64,000 nucleotides of DNA from Lachnospiraceae bacterium (GCA_022791755.1 JAAVZR010000012.1:1-64000); one strand, 5' to 3'; positions 8,828 to 18,582 are shown, numbered from the stretch's first letter. A program made the numbers and translations. Notes: a model not told the origin generated them from the sequence alone.

Positions 8828-10987
8828 ATGAAAGTAAGAATTGGAATTGACGTAGGCGGAACCTTTACCGATGCCGTGGCTGTGCGCAGCGATACCTATG
8901 AGTTGATCGGTACGGCGAAAATCCCCACGACTCACGACGCAGAGGAAGGAGTGGCGGCCGGTATTGTCGCAGTGCTGAATAAAATCATGAAAGAGTGCGA
9001 TATCCGGCCGGAGGACGTATCGTTTATCGCCCACGGTACCACCCAGGCGACCAACGCTCTGCTGGAGGGCGACGTGGATCAGGTGGGGATACTGACTCTG
9101 GGCCACGGCGTGGAAGGGATAAAGGCCAGGGCAGATACCAACATGGGCAGTATTCCCTTAACGGCAGGAAAGAGCATCACACCGCTGAATGAATTCGTAA
9201 ACAATGCAAAGGACGATATCATGAAGTCGGAGATGGAGGGCGCTGTGGAAAAGCTTCGTAAGGAGGGAGCCGTATCCATGGTGGTGACGGAATCCTTCAG
9301 CGTGGATCATCCGGAAAATGAAAATATGGTGGTGGAATACTGTGTGAAGAAGGAAATTCCGGCTACGGCGGGCAATGATGTGTCCAAGCTCTACGGCCTG
9401 AAGGTGCGGACCCGTACGGCGGTGGTTAACGCCAGCATTCTTCCCAAGATGTTAGACGCAGCCAATATGACGGAGGAAAGCATCCGAAATGCCGGAATCG
9501 AAGCGCCGTTAATGATTATGCGTTGCGACGGCGGCGTGATGACGGTGGACGAAGTGCGCAAACGGCCGATTCTGACCATTCTCTCCGGCCCGGCCGCCGG
9601 TGTGGCGGGGGCTCTTATGTACGAAAAGCTGACGGACGGAATTTTTCTGGAGGTGGGCGGTACCAGTACCGACATCTCCTGCGTGAAGGACGGCAATGTC
9701 ATGATACGATACGCCGAGGTGGGCGGACATAAGACGTATCTGAATTCCCTGGATGTCCGGACGGTGGGAATAGGCGGCGGAAGCATGATCCGCCTGGAAA
9801 ACGGCGCTGCCGTGGAGGTGGGCCCCAGAAGCGCCCATATCGCCGGTCTGGCCTATGAAGTGTATGCGGATCCATCGGAGATCGTGGGAGCCGAGCTTAA
9901 GACGATCCGGCCTGTTGAGGGAGACCCGCCCTATGCCTATATTGCCTGCCAAAACGGTAAAAAATTCGCACTGACCCAGTCGGGGGCGGCAAACATCTGC
10001 GGCTATGTGCCGGAAGGAGACTATGCGAAGGGCAGCGTGGAAGCGGCCCGTCTGGCCTGGCAGCCGTTGGCAGACAGCATGGGACTTACGGTGGAAGAGA
10101 CGGCAAAGAAATGTCTGGATCTGTCGGCACAAAAGAACGGCAAGGTCATCGAAAGCATGATTCACGACTATTCGCTTGATCCGGATACGCTGATTTTCGT
10201 GGGTGGAGGAGGCGGCGCTTCCACGGTGGTGCCTCATTTAAGCGAGGTGTGCCACAGCCGGTTCAGGCTGGCCAAGAACGCGCCGGTCATTTCGCCTATC
10301 GGTGTGGCGCTGGCCCTGGTGCGGGATATGGTGGAACGCACTGTGTCAAACCCCACGGAAAAGGACATCCTGTCCATCCGTCAGGAAGCCATTGAGAAGG
10401 CGGTGGCGGCCGGGGCGAACCGGGACAGTGTGGATGTAAAGGTGGAGATCGACACCAAGACGAACCGGGTGCGTGCCGTGGCGGTAGGGGCTACGGAACT
10501 GAGGGTCAAGGATCTGGGAGGCCGCAAGAAGACGGAGGAAGAGCTCAGACAGATCGTGGCGGACAATCTGAAGAAGGATCCCGTTCACATACGGACGGAG
10601 GCGAAAAATGACTTTTTCTGCGCCATGTCCTGCGAGGTGCAAAAGAAAAAATTCCTGGTGTTTCGGAAAAAGGAATGCGCCATCCGCCTTATTGATACTG
10701 ACGGGGTGATCCGCCTGCAGAGAAGAAACGGCCTCATTCATCAGGGAAAGGCCCGTAACTGGAAGGCTCATGTGAATCATCTGCTGGAGCAGCTCACCGT
10801 ATACAGCGACGGCGGGGAGGAGGTTCCTAATCTGTGGATTATCGCAGGCAGCCGGATGATCGATCTGTCAGGGATGCAGAATAAGGAGCAGATTTTTTCT
10901 CTGGGCCAGACGGAGCTGTCTGTCACAGATCCGGACAGCGATTTGATCATGCTTTGCACCCGCACCACGGAGAATGAGAGAAGCTGA
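8828..10987 (+). CDS. Hydantoinase/oxoprolinase family protein (HyuA type)
   Basis: 719 residues. The N-terminus KVRIGIDVGGTFTDAV is the phosphate-binding motif of the ASKHA-fold HyuA/oxoprolinase-A subunit, followed by AHGTTQATNALLEG and the central GPAAGVAGA and GGTSTDISC motifs. These enzymes use ATP to open cyclic amides or lactams, or carboxylate ketones. Most two-subunit members pair with a HyuB; none is encoded here. The ATG at 8828 follows AAGGGAG; an in-frame ATG at 8801 lies inside the leader hairpin. The C-terminal 130 residues (about 590-719) are atypical. The substrate is unknown. Confidence 0.88.
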   Translation: MKVRIGIDVGGTFTDAVAVRSDTYELIGTAKIPTTHDAEEGVAAGIVAVLNKIMKECDIRPEDVSFIAHGTTQATNALLEGDVDQVGILTLGHGVEGIKARADTNMGSIPLTAGKSITPLNEFVNNAKDDIMKSEMEGAVEKLRKEGAVSMVVTESFSVDHPENENMVVEYCVKKEIPATAGNDVSKLYGLKVRTRTAVVNASILPKMLDAANMTEESIRNAGIEAPLMIMRCDGGVMTVDEVRKRPILTILSGPAAGVAGALMYEKLTDGIFLEVGGTSTDISCVKDGNVMIRYAEVGGHKTYLNSLDVRTVGIGGGSMIRLENGAAVEVGPRSAHIAGLAYEVYADPSEIVGAELKTIRPVEGDPPYAYIACQNGKKFALTQSGAANICGYVPEGDYAKGSVEAARLAWQPLADSMGLTVEETAKKCLDLSAQKNGKVIESMIHDYSLDPDTLIFVGGGGGASTVVPHLSEVCHSRFRLAKNAPVISPIGVALALVRDMVERTVSNPTEKDILSIRQEAIEKAVAAGANRDSVDVKVEIDTKTNRVRAVAVGATELRVKDLGGRKKTEEELRQIVADNLKKDPVHIRTEAKNDFFCAMSCEVQKKKFLVFRKKECAIRLIDTDGVIRLQRRNGLIHQGKARNWKAHVNHLLEQLTVYSDGGEEVPNLWIIAGSRMIDLSGMQNKEQIFSLGQTELSVTDPDSDLIMLCTRTTENERS

Positions 10988-11001
10988 GAGAAGGAGGCTG
11001 T

Positions 11002-11562
11002 ATGAGCGGCATGTTTGTGCCAGAAGGGCGAAGCTGCTACAAAGAGCTGACAAGGGATCCGCTGTATGCTAAAATCCCTTCAAATATGCGCCTTGCGGTC
11101 TGTGACCGGGCCTGGGAGACCGGTGTACAGGCGGCGCGGACTGCTTGTGAGCAGATGAGGGAAGAGGGAATGGAAAAAATCCAGCTTCTGATTGAAAAAA
11201 AACAGCTGAAGGTGGAGAGGGTGGACGAGGACCAGGTGGTGGGAAATTTGCGCTTTTTCGGAGAGTATGTGGAAAAGCAGAAGAAGATCTTTCTGTACAG
11301 CTTGTCTGTGTGCCGGTTGGCAGAGAAGCGCCGCATATCCTGTTCTCAGGCGGAAGAGCTGATTTTAGCGCATGAATATTTTCATTTTCTGGAATGTACC
11401 AGTCTGGGCCCTACGTCCGGTCAATATATGGTTTGGCGGTGGAAGGCCGGAAGGTTTCATCTGGGAAAAAGCGGAATCAGGGCTCTCTCGGAGATAGGAG
11501 CCCATGGCTTTTCCTATACCTACTGGGAGCTGTGCCATGGAACCCCTGAGCAGGGTGTATGA
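11002..11562 (+). CDS. Putative HExxH zinc metalloprotein, unknown family
   Basis: 186 residues, no signal peptide. Residues 124-128 read HEYFH, a zinc-binding HExxH motif placed in a helix (EELILAHEYFHFLE). Glu164 in ALSEIGAHGF is a plausible third zinc ligand, giving a gluzincin-like arrangement loosely similar to ImmA/IrrE-type domains. There is no helix-turn-helix. The gene lies 14 bases after the hydantoinase gene and 42 before the oxidoreductase start, so it belongs to the operon. It could be a small peptidase or amidase for the pathway, or a regulatory protease. I do not recognise a named family. Confidence 0.65.
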   Translation: MSGMFVPEGRSCYKELTRDPLYAKIPSNMRLAVCDRAWETGVQAARTACEQMREEGMEKIQLLIEKKQLKVERVDEDQVVGNLRFFGEYVEKQKKIFLYSLSVCRLAEKRRISCSQAEELILAHEYFHFLECTSLGPTSGQYMVWRWKAGRFHLGKSGIRALSEIGAHGFSYTYWELCHGTPEQGV

Positions 11563-11604
11563 CGTTTGCAACGGAAAAAGTGAAGAGAAAGGATGGGTAT
11601 TTCT

Positions 11605-12978
11605 ATGAATTATTACGATTATTGCTATGATATTGCTGTCTTTGGCGCAGGTCCGGCCGGACTGGCGGCAGCCGTCACGGCGGCCCGGCAGGGAAAGAAG
11701 GTTATCCTGCTGGAAAAAAACGGTTATCTGGGAGGCAACCTGGCTACCGGTCTGCCGCCTTTGAGTGTGCTGGATGAGCATGGAAACCAGTGCATTGCAG
11801 GATTCTGTGAAGAGATTCTTAAGCGCCTGGAGAAGAACGGACACTGCTATGGGACCCGCGTCTGCCCGAAACATAACTCCATTTCCAACCTTCATGCCGA
11901 TTACCTGAAGGTTCTGGCCATTGAAATGTGCCAGGAGGCGGGAGTGGATATCCTGCTGCACTGTGAGGCCTGCGAGGCAGAGGTGGTAAACGGCGCCGTG
12001 AAGCAGGTGAAGCTCTACGGGAAATGCAATGAGATCATGGTCAAGGCAGGCGTGTACATCGACTGCACCGGCGACGGCGACGTAGCTTATCTGGCAGGCT
12101 GCAGTTATGAGAAGGGACAGCCGGGTACCGGTGTGCTTCAGCCGCCCACGGTGATGTTTACCCTGGAAAATGTAGACCATGCTAGGCTGTTTGACTATAT
12201 CGAAGAGCATCCGGAGGAGGTGAAGTTCAGCAAGACCATCGATCAGAAGCCGGGATACGATGCGGCCTATTTCAAGGCCAGCCCGAACCACATTTTCGTG
12301 GGAATGACGGTGCTTTTTGAACGGCTGAAGAAAGAGGGAAAGCTGCCGGTAAACCGGGAGAGCATGATCTGTATCAATGGACTGAATCCGGGGGAGGTGT
12401 ATATTAACAGCACCCGTTTACTCAACGTGGATGCCACGGACATCCGTGATCTGACCCGGGCGGAGCTGGAGGGGCAGACCCAGATCCCCAAACTGATCGA
12501 GGTTTTCCGCCGGTATGTGCCGGGATTTGAGAACTGCTGGCTTGCGGCCATCTGTCCCAATCTGGGTGTGCGGGAAACCAGACGCTTTACAGGCATTCGC
12601 CGCATCGTGGCAGAGGATGCCATCGCTGGACTGGTTCCCGATGACAGCATCGCCCTGTCCGGCTATAAGATGGATATTCACAACGGAACCAACTGCACGA
12701 CGGTATTCCAGACCATTGATAAGCCTTTCGGAGTTCCTTACGGCTGCCTGGTGAGCAGTGAGCGGAGTAATCTGATGTTCGCCGGACGCTGTGCCTCCAC
12801 CGATGCGAGAGTGATCGGATCCACACGGGTTATGTCCGTGTGTATGGCCATGGGGCAGGCAGCCGGCGTGGGGGCAGCGCTGGCTGTGGATCAGAGCAGG
12901 GCGCCTCGGGATGTGGACATACAGGAGATTCGCGGCATACTGCGGCAGCAGGGAGCTATTCTTTCTATGGAAAAATAG
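11605..12978 (+). CDS. FAD-dependent oxidoreductase
   Basis: About 457 residues. The N-terminal dinucleotide-binding motif is DIAVFGAGPAGLAAAVTAA, followed by ILLEKNGYLGGN, which fits the FAD-dependent oxidoreductase family (pfam12831 type). A second FAD contact, DCTGDGDVAYLAG, lies near residue 155, and a C-terminal GRCASTDARVIGSTRVM element completes the fold. No membrane segment or FeS cluster motif is visible. The ATG at 11605 has AAAGGA upstream; an alternative ATG at 11593 adds four residues. In the operon it probably oxidises a hydroxyl or amine intermediate; the substrate is unknown. Confidence 0.85.
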   Translation: MNYYDYCYDIAVFGAGPAGLAAAVTAARQGKKVILLEKNGYLGGNLATGLPPLSVLDEHGNQCIAGFCEEILKRLEKNGHCYGTRVCPKHNSISNLHADYLKVLAIEMCQEAGVDILLHCEACEAEVVNGAVKQVKLYGKCNEIMVKAGVYIDCTGDGDVAYLAGCSYEKGQPGTGVLQPPTVMFTLENVDHARLFDYIEEHPEEVKFSKTIDQKPGYDAAYFKASPNHIFVGMTVLFERLKKEGKLPVNRESMICINGLNPGEVYINSTRLLNVDATDIRDLTRAELEGQTQIPKLIEVFRRYVPGFENCWLAAICPNLGVRETRRFTGIRRIVAEDAIAGLVPDDSIALSGYKMDIHNGTNCTTVFQTIDKPFGVPYGCLVSSERSNLMFAGRCASTDARVIGSTRVMSVCMAMGQAAGVGAALAVDQSRAPRDVDIQEIRGILRQQGAILSMEK

Positions 12979-12993
12979 AGCGGGGGAGATGAC

Positions 12994-14742
12994 TTGAAGA
13001 AAAAAGCAGTGCGAGAAGAGAATCGGGAAGGTTTTGTTTTTTCGGACGAAGCCTGGCGGTCTGCGGAAGATATAAGGCCCGAAAAGAGCGGCGGATATAC
13101 GTTGGGGATTGACTGCGGGACACAGTCGGCACGGGCGGTGATCGTGCGGGTAAAGGACGGTAGCATGGTCTCGGATTTTGATATGGCATATCCCCATGGG
13201 ATTCTGTCAGAAACGCTTCCCTGCGGCTTGTCTCTGCCCAGGGGCTTTGTGCTGGCAATGGCAGAGGATTATCTGGAAGTGATACCGGTGATTGTACAGG
13301 GGGCGTTAAAGAAAGCAGGCATTTCGGGCGAGGATCTGGTGGGAATCGGAGTGGATGCCACGTCCTGTACGGTGATTCCCTGCACAGAGGACGGGACACC
13401 CATGGCAATGCTGCCGGAACATGGACAAAATCCCCATGCGTATGTGAAATTGTGGAAACATCATGACGTAAAGAGACAGGCAAGGGAGATTGAAGCGCTG
13501 GCTCAGAGGAGAGGAGAACGGTTTCTTGCTTACTATGGCGGCGTAGTCTCCTGCGAATGGATGCTGCCAAAGGTGCTTCAGATCTACGAGGATGACCGGG
13601 AAATCTTTGACAGAACGGCTCACTATGTGGATCTGTGTGACTGGCTGACCTGGCGTTTTACGGGGAAACTGACCCGCTCTGTCAATTCCGCGGGCTTTAA
13701 GGGCCTGTGGTCCGCCGAAGAAGGAGACATCAGCAGGGAATTCTTAAATGAGCTTCACGACGGTTTTGGAGAAGCCTATTATGCGAAGGTGCTGAAGGGG
13801 CCGGTTCTCCTGAGCGGCGCCCGCTGCGGACGCCTGTGTCAGGAGGCGGCCCGCTGGCTGGGACTTCCTTTTGGGATCGTCGTCTCGTCAGGGATGATGG
13901 ACGGCCATGCCAGCGTGGTGTCCATGGGAATGAAACGGGCAGGCGAGATGGCCCTCATCGTGGGGACCTCCAATGCGATTCCTATTTTGGCCGATCATCT
14001 GAAGGATATCGAAGGCTTCTGCGGCGTGGTCCGTGACGGGATTATCCCCGGGTTTTACGGCTATACGGCAGGACAGATTGCCACAGGCGACATGCTGGAC
14101 TGGTACATAAACAATATGGTCACGGCCAGGTATACGCAAGAGGCCGGAAGGCTGGGCGTATCTTTACATAAATATTTGTCGGAAAAGGCAAAGGAAAGCT
14201 TTCCGGAAAGAAATCCCCTGACGATTCTGGACTGGTGGAACGGAAACCGCAGCATCCTGTGCAATCAGCAGCTGACGGGAACGATCTGGGGACTGACCCT
14301 GTCCACAAAGCCGGAAGAGATCTACTGTGCCATGCTTCAGGGGATTGCCTGTGGTACGAGAATCATCATGGATCAGGGACGTGCCTGCGGTATCGACATC
14401 AAAAAGGTATTTGCCTGCGGAGGGATTCCCCGAAAGGATCCCTTTTTCATGCAGCAGTACGCCAATATTTTGAATATGCCCGTCTATGCGGCCAATGAGA
14501 CCAACAGTTCGGCCCATGGCAGCGCCATCTGCGCGGCGGCTGCCGCCGGAAGGGCGGAGGGCGGCTATGCCAGCCTGGCACAGGCCATGGAACATATGCA
14601 CATCCGGGATTTGACAGAATACCGGCCCCAGCAGGAGTATGCTGCGGCCTATGAAAAAATATATGAAAGATATTGCCGGCTGCACTGGCTGTTAGGAAGC
14701 CGGAACAGGGAGTTTCCCGATGCAGCAGGAAAGGGAGGTTGA
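12994..14742 (+). CDS. FGGY-family carbohydrate kinase, ribulokinase-like
   Basis: 582 residues starting at a TTG preceded by GGGGGAG. After a 35-residue N-terminal extension comes TLGIDCGTQSARAVIV, the FGGY phosphate-1 motif. Further AraB-like features are KLWKHHDVKRQA, SCEWMLPKVLQ, SSGMMDGHASVVSMG, AGQIATGDMLDWY and the C-terminal FACGGIPRKDPFFMQ. The overall pattern and length match L-ribulokinases more closely than xylulokinases or glycerol kinases. No isomerase or epimerase of arabinose metabolism is nearby, so the true substrate is probably another ketose or polyol released by the operon. The stop lies 4 bases before the sulfatase ATG. Confidence 0.85.
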   Translation: MKKKAVREENREGFVFSDEAWRSAEDIRPEKSGGYTLGIDCGTQSARAVIVRVKDGSMVSDFDMAYPHGILSETLPCGLSLPRGFVLAMAEDYLEVIPVIVQGALKKAGISGEDLVGIGVDATSCTVIPCTEDGTPMAMLPEHGQNPHAYVKLWKHHDVKRQAREIEALAQRRGERFLAYYGGVVSCEWMLPKVLQIYEDDREIFDRTAHYVDLCDWLTWRFTGKLTRSVNSAGFKGLWSAEEGDISREFLNELHDGFGEAYYAKVLKGPVLLSGARCGRLCQEAARWLGLPFGIVVSSGMMDGHASVVSMGMKRAGEMALIVGTSNAIPILADHLKDIEGFCGVVRDGIIPGFYGYTAGQIATGDMLDWYINNMVTARYTQEAGRLGVSLHKYLSEKAKESFPERNPLTILDWWNGNRSILCNQQLTGTIWGLTLSTKPEEIYCAMLQGIACGTRIIMDQGRACGIDIKKVFACGGIPRKDPFFMQQYANILNMPVYAANETNSSAHGSAICAAAAAGRAEGGYASLAQAMEHMHIRDLTEYRPQQEYAAAYEKIYERYCRLHWLLGSRNREFPDAAGKGG

Positions 14743-14746
14743 TAGT

Positions 14747-16258
14747 ATGCAAAAAAACCAAAACCCGTCACAGCAAAAACGTCCTAACGTGTTGTTTTTA
14801 TTGACGGATGATCAGCGCTACGGTACCATCGGCGCTCTGGGAAATGAGGAGATAAAGACGCCGAACATGGACCGGCTGGTCCGCAGCGGTACCTCTTTTA
14901 TCAATGCCCATATTCCGGGCGGTACGGTTTCGGCGGTGTGTATGCCCAGCCGTGCCATGCTCCATTCCGGGAAGACACTGTTTCACCTGAAGGAATGCGG
15001 AAAAAATATTCCGGAGGATCAGGTTACCATGTGTCAGAGCTTTTTAAATGCCGGGTATCATACGGCCGGCATCGGCAAATGGCATAACGGTGTGGCCAGC
15101 TATGCCCGCAGCTTTGACAACGGGGCCAATATCTTCTTCGGAGGCATGTGGGATCACTGGAACGTGCCGGTAAATGATTTCAAGCCGGACGGCATTTATG
15201 AGAAAGAAATCCAGTTTACCCCGAATTTTACCCAGAATGAGGTTCCGGTGACAGTTCGGGCCGAACGGATTCATGCCGGTGTACACTCTACGGAGCTGTT
15301 TACCGGTTCGGCGGTAAAATATATCGAGGAGTATGGGGAGGAGCAGCCGTTTTTTATGTATCTTTCTTTCCTGGCGCCCCATGATCCCAGAACCATGCCG
15401 GAGGAGTTCCGGAATATGTATGATCCGGAGAAAATATCGCTGCCTCCTAACTATCTGCCCATGCCTGCCGTGACCTACGGATGGGCGGCCAAAGGGAGGG
15501 ATGAGAATACGGAGAGCTACCCCCGACGTCCGGAAAAGATCCGGCAGCACATTGCGGATTATTATGCCATGATCAGTCATATCGACTCGTGTATCGGAAG
15601 AGTGCTTGCCGCTTTGGAGAAGAGGGATATGCTGGAGGATACCATCATAGTGCTCTGCGGGGATAATGGGCTGGCCATCGGCCAGCACGGCCTGATGGGC
15701 AAGCAGAATCTCTATGAGCACAGTGTCAAGGTGCCGTTAGTGTTTGCAGGCCCGGGTGTGCCGAAAGACCAGGTCAATGACAAGTATGTCTATCTGCTGG
15801 ATATATATCCTACCCTCTGTGAGATCTGCGGGATTCCGGTACCGTCTACGGTGGAAGGCCGCAGCTTCGCGGAGCTTTTTACGGATACTCAGGCAACAAT
15901 TCGAGAGGACCTTTACCTGGCTTTCCAGGCGCGTATTCGGGGAGTCATCTCCGGGAAGTACAAGCTGTTAGAGTACCGGACGCAGGATATCAAGATGACG
16001 CAGCTTTTTGATCTGGAAAATGATCCATGGGAACGGTACAATTTGTTTGATATGGCGGGCACGGAGGAGATCGTGGCAAATCTGAGAGAGAAGCTGTTTG
16101 CGCTGCGGGACGAATGGGGGGATGAAACCATGCTGTTCGGACAGCAGTACTGGCAGCAGTGGCGCCAGTATGAGGCGGCAGAGGTCAAAGGCGTGGCCCG
16201 GCCCATGGGAGGGGACATGCGCGTCCAGGTGGACAGCTGGGGGACCGCCAAAAAATAA
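14747..16258 (+). CDS. Cysteine-type sulfatase, cytoplasmic
   Basis: 503 residues. It is a type I sulfatase: metal ligands in LLTDDQR, the formylglycine motif CMPSR (Cys65), a GIGKWH motif (Lys111, His113) and CGDNGLAIGQHG. The cysteine must be converted to formylglycine by an anaerobic sulfatase-maturating radical SAM enzyme; none is encoded in the window. There is no signal peptide, so a sulfate ester is cleaved inside the cell after import. The start at 14747 follows GAAAGGGAGG; an upstream ATG at 14720 lies inside the kinase gene. It is the last gene of the operon and converges on tyrA, 43 bases away. Confidence 0.9.
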   Translation: MQKNQNPSQQKRPNVLFLLTDDQRYGTIGALGNEEIKTPNMDRLVRSGTSFINAHIPGGTVSAVCMPSRAMLHSGKTLFHLKECGKNIPEDQVTMCQSFLNAGYHTAGIGKWHNGVASYARSFDNGANIFFGGMWDHWNVPVNDFKPDGIYEKEIQFTPNFTQNEVPVTVRAERIHAGVHSTELFTGSAVKYIEEYGEEQPFFMYLSFLAPHDPRTMPEEFRNMYDPEKISLPPNYLPMPAVTYGWAAKGRDENTESYPRRPEKIRQHIADYYAMISHIDSCIGRVLAALEKRDMLEDTIIVLCGDNGLAIGQHGLMGKQNLYEHSVKVPLVFAGPGVPKDQVNDKYVYLLDIYPTLCEICGIPVPSTVEGRSFAELFTDTQATIREDLYLAFQARIRGVISGKYKLLEYRTQDIKMTQLFDLENDPWERYNLFDMAGTEEIVANLREKLFALRDEWGDETMLFGQQYWQQWRQYEAAEVKGVARPMGGDMRVQVDSWGTAKK

Positions 16259-16301
16259 AAGAGAATAATACCGGTTGCAGGCAGCCGCAGGTACGGAAGA
16301 G

Positions 16302-17411
16302 TCATCGTTTATAGAGCCGGTACTGAAACTTCGTGAGCCATGCGGCCGCCTGATCGGCAGACTCCTGATCGTAGAAATCCACCCTCAGCACGCCCTCCTC
16401 GAATTCGCGATTATGGAGGATGCCGATATTTTTGATATTGATCTGATGGGTGGCCAGGATAGTGGCGATAGTGGCGATGGCGCCGGATTCGTCCACGATA
16501 TCGCAGTAGACGGCGTAGTCCTTTTTCAGAGGACCCATGGAAGCCTCCGGGATCGCGTCGCGGTATTCTCTGGCCTCGTCAAAAAGCCGGTACAGAGGAT
16601 CGCCTGCCTGCTCTCTGACAGACCGCAGCGTCCGGTTCAGAGAGTCGATATAGTCCTGTAAGACAGTTCCGATGTGCCGGGCATTGGTCAGGCAGATTTG
16701 CTGCCACATGACGGGGGAGGAGGAGGCGATGCGTGTGATATCCTTGAAACCGCCGGCAGCCACGGTCTTCATGGTCTGCTGTTCATCGTCGCTGTCTCTG
16801 ACCAGATTGACCAGGGAGGAAGCGATGATATGGGGCAGATGGCTGATGACAGCCACCACATAGTCGTGACGTTCGTAGTCGAGTATCAGCACGATGGCGC
16901 CCAGCATCCGGATCAGCCGGGCAAACCGCTCCACCTGATCCGGCGGCACGGATCCGGCCGGAGTCAGGACATAGTAGGCGTTTTCCACCAGATGGTCGGT
17001 GGAGTAGGCGTAGCCGCTTTTTTCCGAGCCGGCCATGGGATGTCCGCCGATGAAGCGGTCCGTAATTCCCAGGGTCTCGGCGGCATGATGAATTTCCGTC
17101 TTGGTGCTGCCCACATCGGTGAGGATACAGCCGGGCTTCATCAGAGGGCAGATCCGGCTCATATAGAGGACGGCGTCCGCCACCGGCGTACATAAGAAGA
17201 TATAATCACAGAGCGCAAGCCTTTCATCGGCTGCGCTGTCAAGTATTTCATCCACGGTGCCGTCGGCCAGGGCGGCCTGCAATGTCTCCTGATGTCTGGC
17301 GTAAGCATAAATTTGCACCGGCAGGTTCTGACGGCGGAATCCCTTTGCGATGGAACCGCCGATGAGTCCCAGGCCGATGAAGGCGATGTGCAGTTTTCCG
17401 GAATTATCCAT
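16302..17411 (-). CDS. tyrA: Prephenate dehydrogenase with ACT domain
   Basis: 369 residues. The NAD(P)-binding motif IGLGLIGGS is near residue 12, the TyrA signature GGHPMAGSEKSG near 120, and SHLPH further on. The C-terminal 75 residues form an ACT domain (VDESGAIATIATILA), pointing to feedback control by an aromatic amino acid. It makes 4-hydroxyphenylpyruvate for tyrosine synthesis. The gene follows aroF by 27 bases on the same strand and has GGGGAAG before the ATG. Confidence 0.93.
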   Translation of the reverse strand: MDNSGKLHIAFIGLGLIGGSIAKGFRRQNLPVQIYAYARHQETLQAALADGTVDEILDSAADERLALCDYIFLCTPVADAVLYMSRICPLMKPGCILTDVGSTKTEIHHAAETLGITDRFIGGHPMAGSEKSGYAYSTDHLVENAYYVLTPAGSVPPDQVERFARLIRMLGAIVLILDYERHDYVVAVISHLPHIIASSLVNLVRDSDDEQQTMKTVAAGGFKDITRIASSSPVMWQQICLTNARHIGTVLQDYIDSLNRTLRSVREQAGDPLYRLFDEAREYRDAIPEASMGPLKKDYAVYCDIVDESGAIATIATILATHQINIKNIGILHNREFEEGVLRVDFYDQESADQAAAWLTKFQYRLYKR

Positions 17412-17438
17412 TTTTTCTTCCCCGATTCTGTAAGTTTC

Positions 17439-18452
17439 TTAAAACGTCCTGCCGGCCAGAGCCGCGTAGGGCTTTAACTCCCGACACAGTGCTTCAAACT
17501 GTTCAAAGGTCAGTGACTGAGGACCGTCAGATAAGGCGCAGGAGGGACAGGGATGAACCTCGATCATCAGACCGTCCGCACCGGCAGCGACAGCCGCTCT
17601 GGCCAGAGGGGCCACGTATTCCCGCACGCCGGTGGCATGGCTGGGGTCCACAATGACAGGAAGATGGCTTTTCTGGCGAATGACAGGTACTGCGCTGAGA
17701 TCCAGGGTGTTGCGCGTGGCCTTCTCATAAGTACGGATTCCCCGTTCGCACAGAACCACATTCGGGTTTCCCTCCGAGATAATATACTCTGCCGCGTTGA
17801 GCCATTCGTCGATGGTGGCGTTGAGTCCTCTCTTTAATAATACGGGTATGCGGGAGCGGCCCGCTTCTTTCAAAAGCTCGAAATTCTGCATATTGCGGGC
17901 GCCGATCTGCATCATATCCACATAATGTACCGCAGTATCGAGGGCTCTCTGGCTGGTGATTTCGCAGATGACTTTGAGTCCGGCGGCGTCTGCGGCCCGG
18001 CGGATATAGCGAAGCCCCTCTTCCTCCAGCCCCTGGAAGGCATAGGGGGAAGTCCTGGGCTTGTAAGCGCCGCCACGGAGGAAGGATGCGCCGGCGGCCT
18101 TTACGGCCGCGGCCGATTTCATCATCATATCTTCATTCTCGATCGCACAGGGACCGGCCATCATGGTCAGGCGCCCGGGGCCTATGGGAGTGTCGCCCAC
18201 CAGGATTGTGGAGTCCTGGGGATGGAATTTCTTATTTGCCAGCTTATAGGTCTCCGTAACCGACAGGATCTTGTCCACCCCGGGAATCAGTTCGAGATTA
18301 TCATGCATCAGCCGCGTCTTATCGCCCACGACTCCGACGATCGTCACCTGATCGCCCTGGGACAGATGGGCCTGCAGCCCCTTTGAAGAAATCGCTTTTA
18401 CGACGGTATCAATATTTTCTCTGGCCGCTCCCGGCTTCATAATAATAATCAT
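17439..18452 (-). CDS. aroF: 3-deoxy-7-phosphoheptulonate synthase (type I-beta)
   Basis: 337 residues. An N-terminal ferredoxin-like regulatory domain of about 70 residues precedes the catalytic barrel with [40 protein letters not shown] and VDPSHATG. This is the Thermotoga-like arrangement in which the N-terminal domain gives allosteric inhibition by Tyr or Phe. It is the first step of the shikimate pathway and is co-transcribed with tyrA, making a tyrosine-biased unit. Confidence 0.94.
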   Translation of the reverse strand: MIIIMKPGAARENIDTVVKAISSKGLQAHLSQGDQVTIVGVVGDKTRLMHDNLELIPGVDKILSVTETYKLANKKFHPQDSTILVGDTPIGPGRLTMMAGPCAIENEDMMMKSAAAVKAAGASFLRGGAYKPRTSPYAFQGLEEEGLRYIRRAADAAGLKVICEITSQRALDTAVHYVDMMQIGARNMQNFELLKEAGRSRIPVLLKRGLNATIDEWLNAAEYIISEGNPNVVLCERGIRTYEKATRNTLDLSAVPVIRQKSHLPVIVDPSHATGVREYVAPLARAAVAAGADGLMIEVHPCPSCALSDGPQSLTFEQFEALCRELKPYAALAGRTF

Positions 18453-18478
18453 AGATGGTCTCCTCGCTTCTTTTCCAC

Positions 18479-18507
18479 AGTGTACCGCGAAACTTCTGTA
18501 AAGTCAA
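18479..18507 (-). promoter_or_regulatory. aroF-tyrA promoter
   Basis: On the minus strand TTGACT (18507-18502), 17-nt spacer, TACACT (18484-18479). It lies about 30 bases before the aroF start, which has GAGGAG as ribosome binding site. Confidence 0.75.
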
Positions 18508-18515
18508 TAATTCAG

Positions 18516-18527
18516 CACTTTAAAGTG
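18516..18527. promoter_or_regulatory. 12-bp perfect palindrome between divergent promoters
   Basis: CACTTTAAAGTG sits just upstream of the aroF -35 and about 26 bases before the -35 of the EF-G-like gene. It could be a regulator site; no regulator is assigned. Confidence 0.35.
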
Positions 18528-18553
18528 AGAATTCGACGTTTTTAATAATTCAC

Positions 18554-18582
18554 TTGCTATTGGCGTATTTTTTTAGTACAAT
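18554..18582 (+). promoter_or_regulatory. Promoter of the EF-G-like gene
   Basis: TTGCTA (18554-18559), 17-nt spacer, TACAAT (18577-18582). The ATG at 18656 follows AAGGGAGG. Confidence 0.75.
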
